The position numbers and the translations under genes were made by a program. From CAYPZL01 sp964415045 (GTDB lineage Bacteria > Planctomycetota > Phycisphaerae > Sedimentisphaerales > Anaerobacaceae), in contig CAYPZL010000071.1 in assembly GCA_964415045.1 (NCBI GenBank), positions 1-25,138 on the forward strand: a stretch of DNA of 25,138 bases, written 5' to 3'. The notes under the pieces are model-generated. The model made no database searches. It saw only the letters and a program-made list of their open reading frames with translations, and was not told where the DNA came from. Below, one piece after another: positions 17,148 through 24,742 of the stretch; positions within the stretch are counted from its first letter, which is position 1; the number at the start of each line of letters is the position of its first letter.

Positions 17148-18668
17148 TCACTTGCTCTGCCCGTAATACTTGTATTCTTTGACTTTCTTCGGTCCGCGTT
17201 TGTTGCCCTTCCACTCGGTGTCGCGCCGCAGCGGGATTTGCATGCCGTCGGTCTGTTCGAGCCAGTCGTACAGGCGTTTCCTCAGCGCCTTGATACGCTG
17301 CTGATGCTGCGGCTCGTCGATGAGATTGTGCATTTCGTCCGGGTCGTTCTTGACGTCGTACAGCTCGTCGATGTCCCAGACGCCGTGGTAGTGAATAAAC
17401 TTGTAGCGGTCGGTGCGGACGCCGTAGGTCGTCGGCGTCTGGGGGAACGGGGCCTCCCAGTAGTACTCGTAGAAGACGGCGTCGCGCCATTTCACGCCCT
17501 TGCCCTGCAGGAGAGGCAGGATGGACTGCCCGTCCATGTAGGCGGGCGGGTGGGCGCCGGCGGCTTCGAGCACCGTCGGGGCGATGTCGATGTTCTGCAC
17601 GAGCTGCGTGACCTTCGTGCCGGGCTCGATCAGCTCGGGACAATAGGCCAAAAACGGAACGCGCATCGAGGGCTCGTACATGTGGCGCTTGTCGATCAGG
17701 CCGTGCTCGCCGAAGCAGAAGCCGTTGTCGCCCATGTACATCACCAGCGTCGAATCGGCCTGGCCCATCTCCTTGAGGCAATCCATCACGCGGCCGATGC
17801 TCTCGTCGACGCTCAGCAGCGTCTCGCAGTAGCGCTTGTAGAACGCATCGAAATCCATGTCGCCGTGGTACATGTAATCGACGCCGTGCCAGCTATTGCG
17901 CTGCTCCTTGACCCAGGCGGGCTTGCCGCGATAGTTCTCCTCGGTATCGGCCATGCTCTCGGGAAATTCGAGCTCGACGTCTTCATACTTGCCCAAGTGC
18001 CGCTTTGCCGGCTCGAACATGGCGTGCACCGCCTTGTGCGAGAGATACAGAAAGAACGGCTTGTCGCGATCCTGCTGGAGCCACTCGACCGCGTAGTCGG
18101 TCAGCTCGTCGGAGATGTGCTTCTTCGCCTTTACCCGCTTACCGTCGATATTGAGCTGGCAGTCGTAATATTTGCCCTGGCCCCGGAAGCTGATCCACTT
18201 GTCGAATCCCGGCCTCGGCTCGTCGGTCCCGTGGCCCATGTGCCATTTGCCCATGAACGCCGTCTCGTAGCCGAGTTGCTGGAGGTACTGCGGGAAAAAG
18301 ACGATGTCCTCGCGGATGTTGGTCTGGTTGTCCACGACGCCGTGTTTGTGCGAGAACAGGCCGGTGAGGATCGAGGCCCGGCTCGGCGAGCACAGCGACG
18401 TCGTCACGAACGCATTCTCAATGTAGGCGCCCGCGCGGGCCATGCGGTCCATGTTCGGCGTTTCGAGGAACTTGACCTTGCCCAGAAAACCCATGAAATC
18501 GTAGCGATGATCGTCGCTGAGGATGAAGACGACGTTGCGCGGCTTTCCGCCGGGCGTCCGGCGCAGCTTCTTCGTCGACATCGCGCCGGCCGAAACCAGA
18601 CCCGGCGCCAGTAAAGCCGCACCCGCCGTCCAAAGAAAACTCCGCCTGGAGAGGGCATTCTGTTTCAT
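17148..18668 (-). CDS. Exported formylglycine-dependent sulfatase
   Basis: This type I sulfatase hydrolyses sulfate esters, probably on a carbohydrate. The 506-residue protein has a Tat-type signal (SRRSFLWTAGAALL), the metal-binding start NVVFILSDDHR (about 45-55), and the catalytic signature CSPSRASILTG (93-103), whose Cys93 is converted to formylglycine. Later come GKWHMG and the second metal site GDNGFCFGEHG, and a C-terminal tail DELYDVKNDPDEMHNL. It sits between the SDR gene (180 nt upstream) and the LarA-like gene (103 nt downstream), all on the minus strand. Sulfatase genes are abundant in planctomycetes, and remnants of two others lie at the right edge. The exact substrate cannot be read from the sequence. 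Confidence 0.95.
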   Translation of the reverse strand: MKQNALSRRSFLWTAGAALLAPGLVSAGAMSTKKLRRTPGGKPRNVVFILSDDHRYDFMGFLGKVKFLETPNMDRMARAGAYIENAFVTTSLCSPSRASILTGLFSHKHGVVDNQTNIREDIVFFPQYLQQLGYETAFMGKWHMGHGTDEPRPGFDKWISFRGQGKYYDCQLNIDGKRVKAKKHISDELTDYAVEWLQQDRDKPFFLYLSHKAVHAMFEPAKRHLGKYEDVELEFPESMADTEENYRGKPAWVKEQRNSWHGVDYMYHGDMDFDAFYKRYCETLLSVDESIGRVMDCLKEMGQADSTLVMYMGDNGFCFGEHGLIDKRHMYEPSMRVPFLAYCPELIEPGTKVTQLVQNIDIAPTVLEAAGAHPPAYMDGQSILPLLQGKGVKWRDAVFYEYYWEAPFPQTPTTYGVRTDRYKFIHYHGVWDIDELYDVKNDPDEMHNLIDEPQHQQRIKALRKRLYDWLEQTDGMQIPLRRDTEWKGNKRGPKKVKEYKYYGQSK

Positions 18669-18736
18669 AGCAGCACCTTTCTAAAGAGCGTGAAGCGCGT
18701 CAGAGATATATCAAAACGCGAATACCAAACAACAAA

Positions 18737-18780
18737 AATAAGGAAGTCATCGCCGCAACGCGGCGATTCCGCAATTTTGA
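18737..18780. repeat. Intergenic hairpin repeat, copy A
   Basis: Stem ATCGCCGC (18749-18756), loop AAC, GCGGCGAT (18760-18767). The flanks AATAAGGAAGTC on the left and TCCGCAATTTTGA on the right are identical to those of copy B at 20724-20766, while the stem differs by paired changes. Confidence 0.75.
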
Positions 18781-18847
18781 CTTTTACTTTTTGATCCTTG
18801 ATTTCTCGGGGGCTCACGCTTCACGGACGACGATTCATGCAAGGTCA

Positions 18848-19666
18848 TTACACGCCGCTGAAGGCGGAGAAACCGCCGTCGACCGGCACGACGACGCCGC
18901 TGACGAACGTACTGGCGTCGCTGACGAGCCACAGCAGCGTGCCGACGAGGTCTTCCGGATCGCCAAAGCGATTCATGGGCGTGTGGTCAATGATCGTTTT
19001 GCCCCGGGCCGTCAGGTCGCCCGTCTTCTCGTCGGTCAGCAGGAAACGGTTCTGTTCGGTCAGGAAGAAGCCCGGCGCGATGGCGTTGACCCGAATCTCG
19101 GGCGAGTGGCGCTGGGCCATATAGGTCGAGAGCCACTGCGTAAAATTGCTGACGGCCGCCTTGGCGCCGGAATAAGCCGCGATGTTGGTCAGCGGGCGAA
19201 ACGCGTTCATCGACGAGATGTTGATGATGCACCCCCGGCCGTTCTCGGCCATGTGCTTGCCGAAGATCTGGCTGGGAATGATCGTGCCCAGGCAGTTCAG
19301 GTCGAACACCATGCGAATCGCATCCTCGGGCAGATCGAAAAACGTCGTAGGCGGAACGCACGTCGCCTCTTTCTTGTTGCCTCCTGCTCCGTTGATCAGC
19401 ACGTCGATCTTGCCCAGGCATTCCACGGCGCAGCCGAACGCCTCCTGCACCGTGCCGCGCTCCAGCACGTTGATCTTGACCGGCAGGGCGAATCCGCCTT
19501 CGCCCTTGATCTCCTGGCACAGCTCGTGGGCCCGCCTCTCGTCGTAATCGGCGACGCAGACCTTCGCCCCGCGCGCCGCCAGCGCCCGGGCCATCGCGCC
19601 GCAGAGCACCCCGGCGCCGCCGGTGAGTACAACCGCTTTGTCCTTTACGTCAAACAAATCCTTCAT
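18848..19666 (-). CDS. SDR-family oxidoreductase, D-mannonate oxidoreductase-like
   Basis: This is a short-chain dehydrogenase of 272 residues with a Rossmann start TGGAGVLCGAMARAL (15-29), NGAGG (92-96), the catalytic Ser in NISSMNAFRP (149-158) and Tyr165-x3-Lys169 (YSGAK). The segments NAFRPLT, APGFFLTEQNR, HTPMNRFG and the C-terminal VPVDGGFSAFSGV match my memory of the SDR-type D-mannonate/fructuronate oxidoreductases (Bacillus YjmF/UxuB group). Such an enzyme interconverts fructuronate and mannonate in glucuronate breakdown. It is the first gene of the presumed SDR-sulfatase-LarA-like operon, started from 19767-19795. GAAAGG lies 6 nt before the ATG. Gluconate 5-dehydrogenase-like activity is an alternative. 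Confidence 0.85.
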   Translation of the reverse strand: MKDLFDVKDKAVVLTGGAGVLCGAMARALAARGAKVCVADYDERRAHELCQEIKGEGGFALPVKINVLERGTVQEAFGCAVECLGKIDVLINGAGGNKKEATCVPPTTFFDLPEDAIRMVFDLNCLGTIIPSQIFGKHMAENGRGCIINISSMNAFRPLTNIAAYSGAKAAVSNFTQWLSTYMAQRHSPEIRVNAIAPGFFLTEQNRFLLTDEKTGDLTARGKTIIDHTPMNRFGDPEDLVGTLLWLVSDASTFVSGVVVPVDGGFSAFSGV

Positions 19667-19766
19667 CGCAAGCCTTTCGAAAGTGCCGAAGCGTTCGCTT
19701 TTGCGCTGCCCATGCCGCGTCCGGGTCCGTCGTTCTCATCGGCCCCGGATCGCATAACCGGGTGCG

Positions 19767-19795
19767 ACTATACACCAGCGCCGCCAGGATTTCAA
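19767..19795 (-). promoter_or_regulatory. Sigma-70 promoter of the SDR-sulfatase-LarA-like operon
   Basis: On the minus strand TTGAAA (19790-19795) is followed after 17 nt by TATAGT (19767-19772). The leader to the SDR start is about 95 nt. I see no clear operator dyad. Confidence 0.65.
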
Positions 19796-19880
19796 CGCCC
19801 CGCCGCTCCCGGTGGAATCGCGCAGGGGCGCGCCGCCCGACTCAAGGAGGCGGGATGGGCTTTGGCCCGTGCTGCCGGCC

Positions 19881-20687
19881 TCAATCCTGCGGTCCGCAAT
19901 AGGAGCAGTAGGTTCGGTCGGTCTCCCAGACGGTGACGCAGTGCAAGCGGGCCGGCGCGAGCTTATCGGCCAGGCGGTCCCAGGCAAAGGTGGCGAGGTT
20001 CTCGACGGTAGGGATCATCTCGGCGAACGCGGGAACATCAACGTTGAGGTTCTTGTGATCCACGATCTGGATCAGCTCGGCATCGACGACGCGCTCGAAT
20101 TCACCGATTCTCAATTCCGGCCCGTCGGCGGGGGTCCCGGCGGTGACCTCCACGATGTAATTGTGTCCGTGCCCGGCGGGGTGCGCGCACTTGCCGAAAA
20201 CCGCGTAATTCTCCGACTCCGAGAGGCGGTCGTTCCAAAGCTTGTGCATGGCGGCGAATTCGAACTTCTCGCTGAAGTACATCATGCCCGGATCGGTTGT
20301 GTCCATCGTGAGGGTCCTGAAGGGATTGAGCTTGAGACGGAGCCTGTTGATGCCGGCCGAGCCGAATTTGTCGGACAATCGCTCACGGGCCAGGCCGAGC
20401 ATCTGCGCCAGGGCTTTCAGGTCAACGTGCTCGCCCCGGCGCCAACGGTCGCGAATCCGCTCGGCAAACACCGGCACGGCGAACTCGCGAACGCGATCGT
20501 CGATCTCCGTTACGTTGATGACAAAGCCGGTCTCGGGATCGACGGGCCCGAGAAGCTCGACGGTCAATTCCAGGAAAACAGCCAGTCCCGCACCGGCGGG
20601 CTTGGAGCTGTACGAATTGCAGCCCTCCTCGACGCCGTCCAGGAAAGGATCGACCGAAAACCGGATCTGTCTGCCCAAATGCACCAT
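19881..20687 (-). CDS. Two-domain 6-pyruvoyl-tetrahydropterin synthase / QueD-family protein with a degenerate first domain
   Basis: This family acts on dihydroneopterin triphosphate, giving 6-pyruvoyl- or 6-carboxy-tetrahydropterin (pterin or queuosine routes). The 268-residue protein is twice the usual size. Domain 2 (about 136-268) is intact: Zn ligands His148, His173 and His175 (FAAMH and GHGH), catalytic Cys167 in FGKCAHPAGHGHNY, Asp210-His211, and Glu255 in WETDRTY. The C-x5-HGH spacing resembles eukaryotic PTPS more than E. coli QueD. Domain 1 (about 5-130) shows the same strand pattern, but the metal motif PAGHGH is replaced by PAGAGL (30-35). It follows folE, consistent with a shared pathway. 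The ATG at 20687 has no good ribosome-binding site. Confidence 0.85.
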   Translation of the reverse strand: MVHLGRQIRFSVDPFLDGVEEGCNSYSSKPAGAGLAVFLELTVELLGPVDPETGFVINVTEIDDRVREFAVPVFAERIRDRWRRGEHVDLKALAQMLGLARERLSDKFGSAGINRLRLKLNPFRTLTMDTTDPGMMYFSEKFEFAAMHKLWNDRLSESENYAVFGKCAHPAGHGHNYIVEVTAGTPADGPELRIGEFERVVDAELIQIVDHKNLNVDVPAFAEMIPTVENLATFAWDRLADKLAPARLHCVTVWETDRTYCSYCGPQD

Positions 20688-20723
20688 GGAGATAAATCAA
20701 AATGCAAATAGCAAAATGCAAAA

Positions 20724-20766
20724 ATAAGGAAGTCATGCCCGCGACGCGGGCATTCCGCAATTTTGA
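20724..20766. repeat. Intergenic hairpin repeat, copy B
   Basis: Stem ATGCCCGC (20735-20742), loop GAC, GCGGGCAT (20746-20753), with flanks AATAAGGAAGTC and TCCGCAATTTTGA as in copy A. The surrounding sequence is A/T-rich. It lies between folE and the PTPS-family gene. Confidence 0.75.
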
Positions 20767-20793
20767 TCTTTCATTTTTGCTTTTTCATTTTCC

Positions 20794-21378
20794 TTACGTT
20801 GTTCCGTCGTGCATCAGGCTGAGCACCTCGTTGCGGCTGCGCGCGTCTTTCTTGAAGAGGCCTCGCAGCGCCGAGGTGACCATGGTCGAGCCGGGCTTGC
20901 GAATGCCGCGAATGGTCATGCAACTGTGCGAAGCCTGAAGCACGACAGCCACGCCCATCGGCTTGAGGTTCTCCATCAGGAAATCGGCGATCTGTCCGGC
21001 GAGCCGCTCCTGGGTCTGGAGCCGATGGGCAAAGCAATCCACAATCCGGGCCAGCTTGCTGACGCCGAGCACCTGCCCCGTCGGCAAATAGGCAACGTGC
21101 GCCTTGCCGATGAACGGAAGCATGTGATGCTCGCAGATCGAGTAGAAGGGAATGTCGCGCAGCAGGACGATTTCGTCGTACTTCTCGGTGAAGACGCTCT
21201 TGAGGTGAGCGTGGGGGTCCTCGAACCTCCCGCCGAGCAACTCGCCGTACATGCGGGCGATCCGGTCGGGTGTTTCGCGCAGGCCTTCCCGCTCGATATC
21301 TTCACCGACGGCGAGCAGGATCTCTTCCACCGCCTTTCGGATTCGCTCGCTGTCGATTTTCTTGTGTTTTTTCGTCAT
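20794..21378 (-). CDS. folE: GTP cyclohydrolase I (type IA)
   Basis: This enzyme converts GTP to 7,8-dihydroneopterin triphosphate, the first step of folate, tetrahydropterin and 7-deazaguanine synthesis. The 194-residue length is typical. Zinc ligands are visible as Cys82 and His85 in SICEHHMLPF and Cys153 in ASHSCMTIRGIRK. Other family segments are REGLRETPDRIARMY (30-44), TGQVLGVSKLARIVDCFA and GSTMVTSALRG near the end. It follows pepA by 54 nt and precedes the PTPS-family gene, all on the minus strand. The ATG at 21378 has only a weak ribosome-binding site. Its product is the substrate of the downstream PTPS-family protein. Confidence 0.96.
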   Translation of the reverse strand: MTKKHKKIDSERIRKAVEEILLAVGEDIEREGLRETPDRIARMYGELLGGRFEDPHAHLKSVFTEKYDEIVLLRDIPFYSICEHHMLPFIGKAHVAYLPTGQVLGVSKLARIVDCFAHRLQTQERLAGQIADFLMENLKPMGVAVVLQASHSCMTIRGIRKPGSTMVTSALRGLFKKDARSRNEVLSLMHDGTT

Positions 21379-21432
21379 GGTGTATCAGCTTGTCCTGTAC
21401 CCGTCCGATGCCGGCCCGAACCGGGTTTCGCT

Positions 21433-22974
21433 CTACTTCTTTTTCGCCACGAGATTCATGAGATAGGTTGTGAGCAGGCGGACACCGAACCCGGTGGAGC
21501 CGGCCGCGGCGTGCTCGTTGCCTTTCTGCAAAATGTCCATCCCGGCAATATCGAGATGGGCCCACGTCGCGTCGCCGACGAACTGTCGCAGGAAGGCCGC
21601 CGCCGTGCAGGCCCCCCCGTAGCGGCCGCCGATGTTGCGCAGGTCCGCGATCTTGCTCTTCATCTCCTCGGCGTACTCGTCCCCGCTGGGCAGGTGCCAG
21701 AGGTTCTCGCCGCTTTCGTCCGCGGCCCGCCGGAGCTGCTCGATCAGATCGTCGTTGTTGCTCATCAGCCCCGCTTTGTGCTTGCCCAGCGCAACCATGC
21801 AGGCTCCCGTCAGGGTCGCCACGTCGATAATCACCTCGCGTTTCTGCTGCACCGCGTAGGCCAGCGCATCGCACAGGATCATGCGTCCCTCGGCGTCGGT
21901 ATTGAGGATCTCGACGGTCTTGCCGCTGTAGGTGGTGACGATATCGCCGGGCCGATAGCTCGTGGCGCTGGGCAGGTTCTCCGCCGACGGGATCAGGCCC
22001 CACACGCTCAGGGGCAGGTCCAGCTCGGCTACGGCCTTCATCGTCGCGAGCACCGCGATGCCGCCGCTCTTGTCCAGCTTCATCTGGTCCATGTCCTGGG
22101 ACGGCTTGATGCTGATGCCGCCGGAATCGAACGTGATCGCTTTGCCCACCAGCGCGACCCTCGGTGCGCCTTTGGCTGGCTTTTTCGTGGGGGTGTGCTT
22201 GAGGATAATGAACCTCGGCTCGCTGCGGCTGCCCGCGCCGACGGCGAGAATTCCGCCCATCTTCGCGGCCTCGAGCTTCTTCTTGTCGTAGACGGTGCAG
22301 CTCAGCGTCTTGAGCGGCCTGGCCATGTCGCGGGCGGCCTTCGCCAGCGTCGGCGGGTTGATGACGTTGGCCGGGCGATTGGCCATCGTGCGGGCGTAGC
22401 TCTGGGCTTGCCCGACGACCGCCCCGGCGCACACGCCGCCCTTCAGAGCCTTGATACACGACGAACGCGGGTCCACCAGCTCGACCTTGAGCGCGCCGAG
22501 CCGTCCGTTGTCACTGCCGGTAACAAACTCATCGTAGCGGTAGCTGCCGAGGTACGCCCCTTCGGCCAGCGCCTGGCCCAGTGCCGCCTCATCGAGCGCG
22601 CCGTCGGCGCCGCGATGCAAGGCCAGCGCGACGCTCTTGAGCTTCATCCCGACCGCCTTGTGGGCCGCGGTGGCCGCTGCCTTGCGGATCGTTTCGAGCG
22701 TGATCGCCTTCTTTTCGCCCAGGCCGATCAGCATCACGCGCTCGGCGGCGATCTTGCCGGCGCCGTAAATCATAGCGTGCGTCTTGGGTTTGCCTTTGAA
22801 ATCGCCCAACTTGATCAGCCGGCCGATCGCTCCGCCCAGCTTTTTGTCGAGGTCCCGCAGGACCGGGTCCAGAGCCTTGGCGTCGGAGCACCGACCCACC
22901 ACGAGCATATCCGTCTTACACCCGGCAAGCTCGGCCTTTTTCGTCTTGACGCTAACATCGATGATCTGCTTCAT
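21433..22974 (-). CDS. pepA: Leucyl aminopeptidase (M17 cytosol aminopeptidase)
   Basis: This is a cytosolic hexameric metallo-aminopeptidase that removes N-terminal residues from peptides. It has the M17 N-terminal domain (about 1-185) and the catalytic domain with the metal and catalytic residues in VGKAITFDSGGISIKP (about 276-291), MKLDKSGG (298-305) and the family signature NTDAEGRM (358-365). I chose the ATG at 22974, preceded by AAGGA (513 aa), over the TTG at 22989. It lies 28 nt after prfB and 54 nt before folE, on the same strand. M17 enzymes can also bind DNA in some bacteria (PepA/XerA in E. coli), which cannot be judged here. Confidence 0.95.
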   Translation of the reverse strand: MKQIIDVSVKTKKAELAGCKTDMLVVGRCSDAKALDPVLRDLDKKLGGAIGRLIKLGDFKGKPKTHAMIYGAGKIAAERVMLIGLGEKKAITLETIRKAAATAAHKAVGMKLKSVALALHRGADGALDEAALGQALAEGAYLGSYRYDEFVTGSDNGRLGALKVELVDPRSSCIKALKGGVCAGAVVGQAQSYARTMANRPANVINPPTLAKAARDMARPLKTLSCTVYDKKKLEAAKMGGILAVGAGSRSEPRFIILKHTPTKKPAKGAPRVALVGKAITFDSGGISIKPSQDMDQMKLDKSGGIAVLATMKAVAELDLPLSVWGLIPSAENLPSATSYRPGDIVTTYSGKTVEILNTDAEGRMILCDALAYAVQQKREVIIDVATLTGACMVALGKHKAGLMSNNDDLIEQLRRAADESGENLWHLPSGDEYAEEMKSKIADLRNIGGRYGGACTAAAFLRQFVGDATWAHLDIAGMDILQKGNEHAAAGSTGFGVRLLTTYLMNLVAKKK

Positions 22975-23002
22975 TTCTTCCTTGTCCAATTGCGGTTTGT
23001 CG

Positions 23003-24119
23003 TCAATCTCTCATGCGGTTCTTGGCCCGGTACCTCAGGTAGCTCTCGATGAACGGGTCCAGGTCGCCGTCGAGCACGGCTTCGACGTTGCCGGTCTGGT
23101 GGTTCGTGCGGTGGTCCTTGACCATCTGGTACGGCTGGAGCACGTAGCTGCGGATCTGGTTGCCCCAGGCGATTTCGCCCTTGTCGCTGTAGAGCTTGGC
23201 CAGCTCCGCGTCGCGTTTCTGCTGCTCGAGCATGTAGAGGCGCGACTTGAGGACCTTCATGGCCTGGGCCCGGTTCTTGTGCTGGCTGCGTTCGTTCTGG
23301 CACTGCACGACGATGCCCGTGGGGATATGCGTGATGCGCACGGCGGAGCTGACCTTGTTGACGTGCTGGCCACCGGCGCCGCTGGCCCGGTAGAAATCGA
23401 CGCGCAGGTCGTCGTCGTTGAGCTCGATGTCGATGTCCTCGTCGAATTCCGGCGTCACGTCCACGGCGGCAAAGCTCGTGTGCCTGCGGCTCTGCGAATC
23501 GAACGGGCTGATGCGAACCAGCCGGTGCACGCCGATCTCGCAGGAGAGCTTGCCGAACGCGAACGGGCCGGCCACTCTCAGCGTGATCGAGCGGATCCCC
23601 GCCTCTTCGCCCGGCGTGATGTCCAGTTCCTCGTACTTGAACTTGTTCGTTTCACAATAGCGCGTGAACATCCGCAGCAGCATGTTGGCCCAGTCGCAGC
23701 TCTCGGTCCCCCCGGCCCCGGCGTGGATGCCCAGGAAGCAGTTCTTCATATCCTCGGGCCGCGACAGCAACCCCTGAAGCTCGATCCGTTCGCACCGCTT
23801 CTCCAGCGCGCCGACGTCCTGCTCGAGCTGAGCCAGTTCCTCGGCGTCGCCTTCTTCGATCGCCAGTTCGTACAGATCCGCCAGGTCCTTGACCTCGCGC
23901 CGCAGCTCGCCCACCGGTTCGACCACCGATTTCAGGGCGCTGAGCCGGCTGGCCGTCGCCTGGGCCACGTCGGGGTTGTCCCAGAACCCCGGCTGAGACA
24001 TCTGCTTTTCGCACTCTTCTAATTGCGCCTGCTTGCTCGGCAAGTCAAAGCCAGTCCCGGATCTTCTCGACCCGGGCCTCAAGCGCTCCGATCACCGTCT
24101 TCAGTTCTGCAACTTCCAT
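23003..24119 (-). CDS. prfB: Peptide chain release factor 2, expressed by a programmed +1 frameshift
   Basis: RF2 recognises UGA and UAA stop codons and releases the finished peptide. The start is the ATG at 24119 behind GGGAGG. Frame 0 reads 24 codons to an in-frame TGA (24045-24047) in the context CTT TGA C; skipping one T continues in the long frame from GAC at 24046 to 23003. The joined protein is 371 residues, close to E. coli RF2 (365). The SPF codon-recognition motif (RISPFDSQ) and the GGQ motif (GASGAGGQHVNK) are present. The slip site is the classic RF2 autoregulatory signal, with only a weak Shine-Dalgarno-like GGGACTGG before it. An annotation that starts inside the long frame would lose these 24 residues. 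Confidence 0.93.
24045..24050 (-). promoter_or_regulatory. prfB: RF2 programmed +1 frameshift site
   Basis: Minus-strand CTT followed by the in-frame stop TGA and a C, the canonical RF2 shift site. Low RF2 slows termination at the UGA and favours the shift. Confidence 0.9.
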
Positions 24120-24194
24120 AAAACCTCCCGGATTGTAGTTTTGAGTTTTGAGCCTTGGGTCGCCGTACCGAACGCAGAACTAAAGACCAACAAC

Positions 24195-24236
24195 TCAAAA
24201 CGAAGCACATCCCGGCGCACCGGGATTCCGATTCTT
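24195..24236. repeat. Intergenic hairpin repeat, copy C (degenerate)
   Basis: Stem ATCCCGG (24209-24215), loop CGCA, CCGGGAT (24220-24226). The flanks (ACGAAGCAC and TCCGATTCTTG) are related to those of copies A and B but less conserved. GATCTTTCATT follows downstream as in copy B. It sits in the prfB leader. Confidence 0.55.
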
Positions 24237-24300
24237 GCCCTTTGATCTTTCATTCTGCTCGGTAGACCGAAATCCCCAAGCCCCAGCCAATCAAAATCGC

Positions 24301-24329
24301 CTTATACCACATTCGCCGGTGATATGCAA
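24301..24329 (-). promoter_or_regulatory. Promoter of the prfB-pepA-folE-PTPS gene run
   Basis: On the minus strand TTGCAT (24324-24329) is followed after 17 nt by TATAAG (24301-24306), with TGG before the -10 box. The leader to the prfB ATG is about 175 nt and contains hairpin repeat copy C. Confidence 0.65.
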
Positions 24330-24397
24330 CGCCGTAGGACAACGTGAAGCGAGGCCCGCCCGAGATACATTTCACGCAGTCCGTGCGGCGGGACACC

Positions 24398-24730
24398 CTA
24401 CATTTCTACGACCACAGGCGGGCCGGGCTGGAAGCCGATGCGATGGGCAATCACCTCGACCGGTCCGGCCGCGTTGATATTCGTCGGACCGTTGTAAATC
24501 GTCCACGCGGTGTTGTCTTTGGCCGCGTTCGGTTCGCTCGCGGCGGCGCGGTGGTCCGCTGCTTTCCCTCGGGCGGGTAGACGCGCGTGCGAACAAGCTC
24601 GTCCTCGGGCATGTCGAGCGGATCGTCGCACATCTCGATCCAGGCGTCGAGGACCTCGCGCATCTCCGGCATCTTCTCGACACGCTTCGGGTCGGAGGAG
24701 AGGTTGTGGATCTCGAAGGGGTCGGCGACA
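24398..24730 (-). pseudogene. Frameshifted C-terminal remnant of a sulfatase
   Basis: Two frames together read like one sulfatase end. The first (about 24726-24540) gives ADPFEIHNLSSDPKRVEKM, then LDAWIEMCDD and YPPEGKQRTTAPP. The second (about 24523-24398) gives NTAWTIYNGPTNI and VEVIAHRIGFQPG, resembling the small beta-domain that ends many planctomycete sulfatases. The frame changes near 24525-24540 and no catalytic domain precedes it, so this is a decayed fragment unless an assembly error is involved. Confidence 0.6.
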
Positions 24731-24742
24731 GGCCCGGCGGCT

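Noticed and set aside
20809..23052. A 747-codon plus-strand frame across folE and pepA
   Set aside because: It is the reverse shadow of folE and pepA, both of which have full catalytic motifs.
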